Shown piece by piece: positions 1 through 5,036 of a stretch of 7,558 nt of DNA. Source of the DNA: Elusimicrobiota bacterium (GTDB taxonomy: Bacteria; Elusimicrobiota; Elusimicrobia; UBA1565; UBA9628). The notes below the pieces were generated by a model that saw only the letters and a program-made list of their open reading frames with translations, ran no database searches and was not told the origin of the DNA. The position numbers and the translations under genes are program-made. The DNA lies in NCBI GenBank assembly GCA_028717525.1, contig JAQUNT010000097.1, forward strand, positions 1-7,558, in the 5' to 3' direction. How positions within the stretch are numbered: the stretch's first letter is position 1; each line of letters opens with the position of its first letter.

Positions 1-2
1 TC

Positions 3-425
3 TCCAGCGCCAAGATCATGGTCTTCTCCATCGCCCTCATCGCCATCGTCATCGCGATGGTGGGAGTCATCAACACCATCCTGATGTCCGTGTTCGAGCG
101 CTTCCAGGAGCTGGGCATCCTCAAGAGCATGGGCGCCATGCCCGCAGACGTCTTCAAGCTGGTCTGGGCCGAGACCTTGTTCCTGTGCCTGGCCGGCAGC
201 GGATTGGGCGTGGTGCTGGCCTGGGGCCTGTCGCGGACCACGGAGCTGCTCATCAGGAGGCTGCTGCCCTACGCTCCCAACGGCGGCCTGGTGCAGATCG
301 ATTGGCAGCTGGCCGCGGGCACGGTGGCGGCCGTGACCGTCGCCGGGCTTTTGAGCGGGCTCTACCCAGCCTGGCGCGCGGCCCGGATCAGGCCCTTGGA
401 CGCGATCCGCAGCGAGGCGGAATAG
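3..425 (+). CDS. FtsX/MacB-type ABC transporter permease, C-terminal part (5' end outside window)
   Basis: This is the last ~140 residues of an inner-membrane ABC permease of the MacB/FtsX/LolC superfamily; the gene starts left of the window, so its first methionine is not visible. Three hydrophobic segments are seen: one right at the window start ending in GVINTILMS, a second around LVWAETLFLCLAGSGLGVV, and a third around LAAGTVAAVTVAGLLSG. After the first comes the cytoplasmic motif FERFQELGILKSMGA, matching the family pattern ER.rEiGilrAiGA. The C-terminus GLYPAWRAARIRPLDAIR is the hallmark ending of MacB-like permeases. Members act with a separate or fused ATPase as mechanotransmission pumps that export peptides, drugs or lipoproteins, or drive periplasmic partners; the substrate cannot be read from this fragment. 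The stop lies 2 bases before the ATPase start, so the two form one operon. Family assignment is strong; cargo is unknown. Confidence 0.9.
   Translation, partial: SSAKIMVFSIALIAIVIAMVGVINTILMSVFERFQELGILKSMGAMPADVFKLVWAETLFLCLAGSGLGVVLAWGLSRTTELLIRRLLPYAPNGGLVQIDWQLAAGTVAAVTVAGLLSGLYPAWRAARIRPLDAIRSEAE
414..421 (+). promoter_or_regulatory. Ribosome binding site of the ABC ATPase gene
   Basis: The purine-rich GAGGCGGA lies inside the last codons of the permease gene, 6 bases before the ATG at 428. It supports that start and suggests translational coupling of permease and ATPase. Confidence 0.6.
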
Positions 426-427
426 CC

Positions 428-1102
428 ATGGACGACATACTGGAAGCGCGGGACCTGCGCAAGCTGTACCATCGGGGCAGCGAGGAGATCGCGGCTCTCG
501 ACGGGGTCTCCTTGGACATCAAGAAGGGAGAGTTCGTCTCTTTCGTGGGACCTTCAGGCTCCGGCAAGACGACCCTGGTCAACATCCTCGGCTGTCTGGA
601 CAATCCGAGCTCAGGCTCCCTGCGGCTGGACGGCACGGAGATCTTCGCCGCGGGGCGCGCTTGGTCCGAGGCGGAGCTGACGCGCATCCGGCGCCGGGTG
701 TTCGGCTATGTGTTCCAGCGCTTCCATCTGGTGCCGACCTTGACCGTGCGCGAGAACGTGGAGCTGCCTTTCGCGTTCCACAAGAAGGACGGCGCGGCGG
801 ACACGGACCGGCTCCTCGCAGACCTGGGCTTGGACCAGCGGCAGGACCATCTGCCGGGGCAGTTGTCAGGCGGCGAGATGCAGAGGGTGGCGGTGGCGCG
901 GGCCTTGGTCAACGGGCCGGAGATCCTGTTGGCCGACGAGCCGACGGGCAACCTGGACTCGAAACGCACGGGCGAGGTCCGGGAGGTCCTGCTGGAGCTG
1001 AGCCGCAAGCGGGGCGTGACCATCGTCCTGGTGACTCACAATCCGGAGCTGGCCAAGGCGGCGCAGAGGGTGGTGGAGCTCAGGGACGGAAAAATCATAT
1101 GA
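428..1102 (+). CDS. ABC transporter ATP-binding protein, LolD/MacB family
   Basis: A 224-residue cytoplasmic ATPase, the normal length for a stand-alone LolD/MacB-type nucleotide-binding subunit. All ATPase motifs are intact: Walker A GPSGSGKT (residues 41-48), Q-loop glutamine at 97 within YVFQRFHLVP, signature LSGGEMQR (146-153), Walker B ILLADE (166-171) with catalytic Glu171, D-loop GNLD (174-177) and switch histidine 204 in VTHN. The phrases VFQRFHLVPTLTVRENVELP and DEPTGNLDSK are typical of the lipoprotein-release/macrolide-export subfamily. The ATG at 428 is chosen because the reading frame further upstream only overlaps the permease and encodes no ATPase sequence, and a purine-rich site precedes it. 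It presumably powers the permease directly upstream. The copper receptor follows 84 bases downstream but seems to have its own promoter, so a functional link is inference. No periplasmic adaptor (MacA-like) gene is in the window; it could lie upstream. Confidence 0.95.
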   Translation: MDDILEARDLRKLYHRGSEEIAALDGVSLDIKKGEFVSFVGPSGSGKTTLVNILGCLDNPSSGSLRLDGTEIFAAGRAWSEAELTRIRRRVFGYVFQRFHLVPTLTVRENVELPFAFHKKDGAADTDRLLADLGLDQRQDHLPGQLSGGEMQRVAVARALVNGPEILLADEPTGNLDSKRTGEVREVLLELSRKRGVTIVLVTHNPELAKAAQRVVELRDGKII

Positions 1103-1134
1103 GGGCTTTCAGCCAGCAGGCGCGACGGTTTTTT

Positions 1135-1143
1135 TGCTATGAG
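1135..1143 (+). promoter_or_regulatory. Candidate extended -10 promoter of the TonB receptor gene
   Basis: Seven T residues (1129-1135) lead into TGC-TATGAG, which fits an extended -10 (TGn plus a hexamer close to TATAAT). No convincing -35 hexamer is seen 16-18 bases upstream. A start of transcription near 1150 would leave a leader of about 37 bases before the ATG at 1187 and would exclude the earlier in-frame ATG at 1139. Sequence match only. Confidence 0.35.
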
Positions 1144-1171
1144 ATACTCTCGGCAGCGTCTCCGGATGGCC

Positions 1172-1177
1172 GGAGAG
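1172..1177 (+). promoter_or_regulatory. Ribosome binding site deciding the receptor start
   Basis: GGAGAG sits 9 bases before the ATG at 1187. No comparable site precedes the in-frame ATG at 1139, so this decides the start in favour of 1187. Confidence 0.55.
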
Positions 1178-1186
1178 CTCAAGACC

Positions 1187-3214
1187 ATGAGATCGAGTGC
1201 GGTCGTGGCGGCCCTGGCGGCCGCGGTCAGCGCCGCCCCTGCGGCCCAGGCCGCGACCCAGAACCGGATGCTCCAGGAGATCGTGGTGCTGGGCCAGAAA
1301 CTGTCTCCGATAGAAGAGACCCTGACCATGCGCGAGGTACGGGAGAGTCCGGCCCGCGACATGAGCGAGGCCCTCAAACGGGTGGAAGGCATCAGCATCG
1401 TGCGCAAAGGCGCCATCGCCAACGACGTGGTGCTGCGGGGCTTCCAGAAGGACAACATCAACGTCCTGGTAGACGGGATGCGCCTGCACGGCGCCTGCCC
1501 CAATAGGATGGACTCGCCCTCCTTCCACTACGACTTCGCCGAGATCGAGCAGGTGACGGTGCTCAAAGGGCCCAACGACATCTCCAATCCTGGAGGACTG
1601 GGCGGCACTGTCAACGCCCTCACCAAGAAGCCAAGGCCGGGCTGGGGAGGCGACTTCAGCCTCACCAATGGCTCCTACGACAGCCTCAACGCCTCCGCAG
1701 TCGGCTCCTATGGGGCGGATCGCAGCGACGGCCTGGTCGGCTACGCGTACAAGCGCTCCGGAGTGCCTCGTTCCGGCGACCACAAGCCGATCACGGACAT
1801 CTATGCACCGACGAGCTCCAACCGCTACCGCAGCGGCGGACTCGACTCCACAGCCTATGAGCTCAACACCGGCTGGGCCAAGCTGGGGTTCAAGCCCGGC
1901 GCGGACTCCCGCCTGGACGCGGGCTTCTCCTACCAGGATGCCGAGCATGTCCTCTACCCCTACCTGCTGATGGACGCGGTCTACGACCGAACCCAGAGGG
2001 CCGACTGGTCCTACCGCTGGGCCGGCCCCTCGACCCCGGACCGGGACTTCAAGCTGCAGGTCTACTGGAACCGCGTGCGCCACCTCATGGACGACGCCCT
2101 GCGGCAGAGCTCGATTCCCAGCGCCACGGTCACCCGCGCCTACTCCATGCAGACCGATGCGACCAGCCAGACGCTCGGCCTCAAGCTGGCCGGCGCCCTG
2201 CCCCTCGGCGGCGGCAGGCTGCGAGGCGGGCTCGACTACTACCAGCGGGATTGGGACGCGGTCAACCGGCGCGCGGCCTACGCGGCCTACACGCCGCTCA
2301 ACATGATCCCGGATGCCGTGGTCCACGACGCCGGCGTTTTCGTGGAATACACGCGGGGCCTGCCCGGAGAGGTGACGGCCAAGGCGGGGGCGCGCGGCGA
2401 TTTCGCGCGGGCCCAGACCGGCTCAGGCAACCCGGTCGTGGCGGAGGGCGCGCACCGGGATTTCCAGGAGTTGAGCGCGACCGTCCAGATCACCGCGATC
2501 CCGGCGCAGGGGCTCGAGCTGTTCGCGGGCTTGGCCCGCGGCGCCCGGCTGCCGGACCAAAAGGAGCTCTTCATGAGCCTCCCGACCGCCGCCAAGAACA
2601 CCTTCGGCGAGCCGAGCCTCAAGGCCACGATCAACGACGAGGCGGACCTGGGAGCCAAATACGCATCCGACCGCTTCTACGTCAAGGCCTCGCTCTTCTA
2701 CAGCAGCCTGATGGACTACATCAACCTGCGCGGCTACACCTCGGGAGGGGTGAACAACATCACCTACGAGAACGTCCGGGCCACGCTATGGGGCGGAGAG
2801 TTCGGGTCGCAGATCTCCTTGCCCTGGGACCTCTATCTCAATGGGAATCTATCCTGCGCCGTGGGCAACAACGACACCGCCGGCCGGCCGCTCTCCGAGG
2901 TCCCGCCGCTCAAGGGGTCGGTGGCGCTGCGCTACGACAAGGGCGCCTATTTCGTCGAGGCCGAAGAGAACTTCTCGGCCCGCCAATACCGCGTGGACTC
3001 CGCTCTGCAGGAGACGCAGACCCCCGGCTCCGAGATCACCGACCTGAAGGTCGGCTACGCCTACAAGGCCCTGTCCATCTACGCGGGCGTCTCCAACGTC
3101 TTCGACCGCTACTACTTCAGCTTCCTCTCCTATCTGCGCGACCCGTTCGCGTCGGGGGTGAAGGTGCCGGAGAACGGCCGGAACTTCTACGGGACTCTGG
3201 CCCTGCGCTTCTAG
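1187..3214 (+). CDS. TonB-dependent outer-membrane receptor, OprC/NosA-type copper receptor
   Basis: A 675-residue outer-membrane receptor, normal length for the family. The ATG at 1187 is preferred: it has a GGAGAG site and begins a compact signal peptide (MRSS, an alanine/valine core, cleavage after AQA at about residue 22). An in-frame ATG at 1139 would add 16 residues. A TonB-box-like EIVVLG follows the cleavage site. The plug domain shows LVDGMRLHGACPNRMDSPS and then EIEQVTVLKGPNDISNPGGLGGTVN; the rest is an aromatic-rich barrel ending in FYGTLALRF, a proper assembly signal. C104 and M108 (CPNRM) and H299 and M301 (HLM, in VRHLMDDALR) match the CxxxM and HxM halves of the copper site described for Pseudomonas OprC. 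This points to TonB/ExbBD-driven copper import, or copper delivery as in nitrous oxide reducers with NosA. No TonB, ExbB, ExbD or nos gene is in the window. The receptor class is certain; the copper substrate rests on the motif pair and overall resemblance. Confidence 0.93.
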   Translation: MRSSAVVAALAAAVSAAPAAQAATQNRMLQEIVVLGQKLSPIEETLTMREVRESPARDMSEALKRVEGISIVRKGAIANDVVLRGFQKDNINVLVDGMRLHGACPNRMDSPSFHYDFAEIEQVTVLKGPNDISNPGGLGGTVNALTKKPRPGWGGDFSLTNGSYDSLNASAVGSYGADRSDGLVGYAYKRSGVPRSGDHKPITDIYAPTSSNRYRSGGLDSTAYELNTGWAKLGFKPGADSRLDAGFSYQDAEHVLYPYLLMDAVYDRTQRADWSYRWAGPSTPDRDFKLQVYWNRVRHLMDDALRQSSIPSATVTRAYSMQTDATSQTLGLKLAGALPLGGGRLRGGLDYYQRDWDAVNRRAAYAAYTPLNMIPDAVVHDAGVFVEYTRGLPGEVTAKAGARGDFARAQTGSGNPVVAEGAHRDFQELSATVQITAIPAQGLELFAGLARGARLPDQKELFMSLPTAAKNTFGEPSLKATINDEADLGAKYASDRFYVKASLFYSSLMDYINLRGYTSGGVNNITYENVRATLWGGEFGSQISLPWDLYLNGNLSCAVGNNDTAGRPLSEVPPLKGSVALRYDKGAYFVEAEENFSARQYRVDSALQETQTPGSEITDLKVGYAYKALSIYAGVSNVFDRYYFSFLSYLRDPFASGVKVPENGRNFYGTLALRF

Positions 3215-3244
3215 GACGGACAGCGCATCCTCAGGCCCACACTT

Positions 3245-3253
3245 TGCTACCAT
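3245..3253 (+). promoter_or_regulatory. Candidate extended -10 promoter of the PLP enzyme gene
   Basis: TGC-TACCAT lies in the 54-base gap after the receptor gene and fits an extended -10 element; no -35 is apparent. It shares TTTGCTA with the candidate promoter at 1135-1143. Transcription from about 3260 would leave a leader of only about 9 bases before the ATG at 3269. Sequence match only. Confidence 0.3.
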
Positions 3254-3268
3254 AGCCTCCCGATCACC

Positions 3269-4360
3269 ATGCGCTTCGAAACCCTCGCCATCCACCGCGG
3301 CCAAGAGCCGGACCAGGCCACGGGCGCCGTCACAGTCCCCATCTACCAGACCTCCACATTCCAGCAGGACGCCATCGGCAAGCTCCGCGGCGGCTACGAA
3401 TACTCCCGGGTCAACAACCCCACCCGCGCAGCCCTGGAGACCGCCCTGGCCGCCCTCGAAGACGGCACTGACGCCCTGGCCTTCTCCTCCGGCGTCGCGG
3501 CCGTCTGCGCCGTCCTCGAGCTCCTCAAGCCCGGCGACCACGTCCTGGCCTGCCAGGACATCTACGGCGGCACCTATCGGCTGCTGGAGAAGGTCTACCG
3601 CAAATGGGGCCTGCAGACCAGCTACGCCGACCCCGCCGACCCCAAGGCCTTCCGACGCGGCCTCACGCCCAAGACCCGGCTCATCTGGCTCGAGACCCCC
3701 TCCAACCCCCTGCTCAAGACCTGCGACATCCGCGCCATCGCCAGGATCGCGGCCGGGGCCGGCGCCAGGCTCGCCGTGGACAACACTTTCGCGAGCCCCT
3801 TCCTGCAGAGGCCCCTGAAGCTCGGCGCGGACATCGTGGTGCACAGCACGACCAAGTACCTGGGCGGGCACAGCGACCTGGTGGGAGGCGCGGTGGTGAC
3901 TTCGGACCGCCGCGCCGGCGAGGCCATGAAGTTCCACCAGAAGGCGGCGGGCTCCGTGCCCGGCCCCTGGGACTGCTGGCTGGTCCTGCGGGGACTCAAG
4001 ACCTTGGCCGTGCGCATGCGCCAGCATCAGGCCAACGCCTCCTATCTGGCACGCTTCCTGCGCAAGCACCGCAAGGTGGACCGGGTCCGCTATCCAGGCT
4101 GCGGAGGGATGGTGAGCCTGGAGCTGGCCGGCGGGCGCCAGGCCGTAGACCGCTTCCTTTCGCGCCTCAAGCTCTTCATCCTGGCCGAAAGCCTGGGCGG
4201 CGTGGAATCCTTGGTCTGCTACCCCCCCGAGATGACCCACGGCTCCTTGCCCCGCGCGGAGAGACTCAAGCGCGGGATCACGGACAGCCTGGTCAGGCTA
4301 TCCGTGGGACTCGAAGACCGCAAGGATCTGCGCGACGACCTCAGGCAAGCCCTGAGCTAG
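3269..4360 (+). CDS. Cystathionine gamma-synthase/lyase family PLP enzyme with a compact C-terminal deletion
   Basis: A cytosolic fold-type I PLP enzyme of the Cys/Met metabolism family (cystathionine gamma-synthase, gamma-lyase, O-acetylhomoserine sulfhydrylase). Seen directly: substrate/PLP residues Y45 and R47 in YEYSRVNNPT, SSG (73-75) for phosphate, the ring-stacking Y99 in DIYGGTYRL, ETPSNP (142-147), D171 in VDNTFASP, Schiff-base lysine K196 in HSTTKYLGGHSD, SLGGVESL (308-315) and carboxylate-binding R343 in LVRLSVGLED. At 363 residues it is somewhat short. The shortfall maps to one place: RYPG (274-277) runs straight into CGGMVS, whereas relatives carry roughly 15-18 more residues there (pattern LpSHPqHelA.rQ..G). 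The reading frame is intact, so this is not a frameshift. Which reaction it performs cannot be settled; the metB-like label is the nearest guess. No clear Shine-Dalgarno precedes the ATG. It ends 4 bases from the converging gene at 4365. Confidence 0.92.
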   Translation: MRFETLAIHRGQEPDQATGAVTVPIYQTSTFQQDAIGKLRGGYEYSRVNNPTRAALETALAALEDGTDALAFSSGVAAVCAVLELLKPGDHVLACQDIYGGTYRLLEKVYRKWGLQTSYADPADPKAFRRGLTPKTRLIWLETPSNPLLKTCDIRAIARIAAGAGARLAVDNTFASPFLQRPLKLGADIVVHSTTKYLGGHSDLVGGAVVTSDRRAGEAMKFHQKAAGSVPGPWDCWLVLRGLKTLAVRMRQHQANASYLARFLRKHRKVDRVRYPGCGGMVSLELAGGRQAVDRFLSRLKLFILAESLGGVESLVCYPPEMTHGSLPRAERLKRGITDSLVRLSVGLEDRKDLRDDLRQALS

Positions 4361-4364
4361 GCCG

Positions 4365-4970
4365 CTACTCCTGCGTCTGCGGCTGTTCTCGAGGCGGCTG
4401 CCCCTCGCCCTGGCCCATGCCGCCCTGGCCCCTGGGTCCCGGACCCATCGGCCGGCGGCCTCCGCGGCCCGGACCCATGCCGCCGGGCCCGATTCCGCCC
4501 TGGCCCATGCCGCCGGGCCCCCTTCCTCCCTGCCCCATGCCGCCCGGGCCGCCGCGCATCCCGGGGCCTCCCATCCCTATCCCCATCCCCTGCATCCCGT
4601 CGAAAGTCTCTTTCTGCTTGTTGGTCAGGGTCTTGCGGATCTCCTCGCGCAGGTTCAACTCCAAGACGTGCAGCTCATCGGCGGCCTTGCGGACCGCGTC
4701 GAACTTCGTCTTCAAGCCGTCTTTGGCCCCGGCGATGGCCTTCTCGACCTTGGCCTTCTGCTCGGCGGAGAGGGACAGCTTCTTCTCCAGCGTGGCCATG
4801 TATCTCTCCGACAAGAAAGGATGTCCCCGCCGCGCCTCCATTTCCGCGGGCGGCTGGCCGCCGGGCTCCGGCCCCGGGCCCTCTCCCTGGGGGCCTCCTT
4901 CCTGCGCCATAGCGAAGAGCGCGGGCATGAGCAGCGCGAACGCCAGCATCCAGACCGTTTTCTTGGTCAC
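4365..4970 (-). CDS. Secreted Spy/CpxP-like helical protein with Met/Gly/Pro-rich decapeptide-repeat tail
   Basis: A predicted periplasmic protein of 201 residues from the GTG at 4970. That start is preferred because GGGAGG lies 4 bases upstream and the product begins with a clean signal peptide (MTKK, hydrophobic core WMLAFALLMPALFA, cleavage after AMA at about residue 22). A TTG at 4994 would lie at or before the transcription start expected from the TATAAT at 5000-5005. After a Gly/Pro linker (23-43) comes a charged, helix-forming region (about 44-125) with LSLSAEQ (65-71) and LTNKQ (115-119). These resemble the paired LTxxQ-like motifs of the Spy/CpxP/heavy-metal-resistor superfamily: periplasmic chaperones or metal-sensing dimers. 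The tail (138-187) is five 10-residue repeats of the type GGxGPGGMGQ, each with MG at positions 8-9. The methionines could bind Cu(I), which would suit the copper receptor nearby; this is inference. Superfamily placement is tentative. Confidence 0.8.
   Translation of the reverse strand: MTKKTVWMLAFALLMPALFAMAQEGGPQGEGPGPEPGGQPPAEMEARRGHPFLSERYMATLEKKLSLSAEQKAKVEKAIAGAKDGLKTKFDAVRKAADELHVLELNLREEIRKTLTNKQKETFDGMQGMGIGMGGPGMRGGPGGMGQGGRGPGGMGQGGIGPGGMGPGRGGRRPMGPGPRGQGGMGQGEGQPPREQPQTQE
4411..4560 (-). repeat. Five 30-bp tandem repeats encoding a decapeptide repeat
   Basis: Five consecutive 30-bp units (4411, 4441, 4471, 4501, 4531) are aligned on a shared CCCATG core at the same place in each unit (CCCATC in the second). 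The units at 4471 and 4501 are the most alike, sharing CCCATGCCGCCGGGCCC; the second is most diverged. The period is a multiple of three, so copy changes would keep the reading frame. Confidence 0.85.
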
Positions 4971-4974
4971 ATTC

Positions 4975-4980
4975 CCTCCC
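4975..4980 (-). promoter_or_regulatory. Ribosome binding site of the Spy/CpxP-like gene
   Basis: On the minus strand GGGAGG is followed by GAAT and then the GTG codon at 4970. Spacing is a little short but this is the best site near any start in this frame, and it decides for the GTG over the upstream TTG at 4994. Confidence 0.6.
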
Positions 4981-4999
4981 GGCCACAGGGCCAAGGCGT

Positions 5000-5005
5000 A
5001 TTATA
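5000..5005 (-). promoter_or_regulatory. Consensus -10 element (TATAAT) of the Spy/CpxP-like gene
   Basis: A perfect minus-strand TATAAT stands in the 66-base gap between the carB stop and the GTG at 4970. Predicted transcription start is near 4993, giving a leader of about 23 bases. No good -35 is seen at 16-18 bases spacing, which could mean the gene needs an activator. It suggests the gene can be expressed independently of carB. Confidence 0.5.
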
Positions 5006-5036
5006 CCCAACCTGGAGCCTTCCGGACGCGCCGGCG

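Noticed and set aside
1129..1135. Run of seven T after the ABC ATPase gene as a possible terminator
   Set aside because: The only nearby stem (GGCT-TTC-AGCC at 1105-1115) is 4 bp and about 14 bases away; the T-run fits better as part of the receptor promoter.
1109..2326. 405-codon open frame on the minus strand opposite the receptor gene
   Set aside because: Val/Gly/Ala-rich low-information translation without recognisable motifs, typical of the antisense shadow of a GC-rich gene; the plus strand encodes a clear receptor.
1187..3214. Receptor as a siderophore or cobalamin transporter
   Set aside because: General TonB receptor features would allow it, but the paired CPNRM and HLM motifs fit the copper branch better; not fully excluded.
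2849..4240. 463-codon minus-strand open frame across the receptor end and the PLP enzyme
   Set aside because: Spans two convincing genes and their gap on the other strand; no domain or signal is visible.
4361..4383. GCCGC...GCGGC between the converging genes as a shared terminator
   Set aside because: Only 5 bp with a 13-base loop and no T-run on either side.
4971..4994. TTG at 4994 as start of the Spy/CpxP-like gene
   Set aside because: It lies at or before the transcription start expected from TATAAT at 5000-5005, has no ribosome binding site, and would put uncharged residues before the signal peptide's KK.
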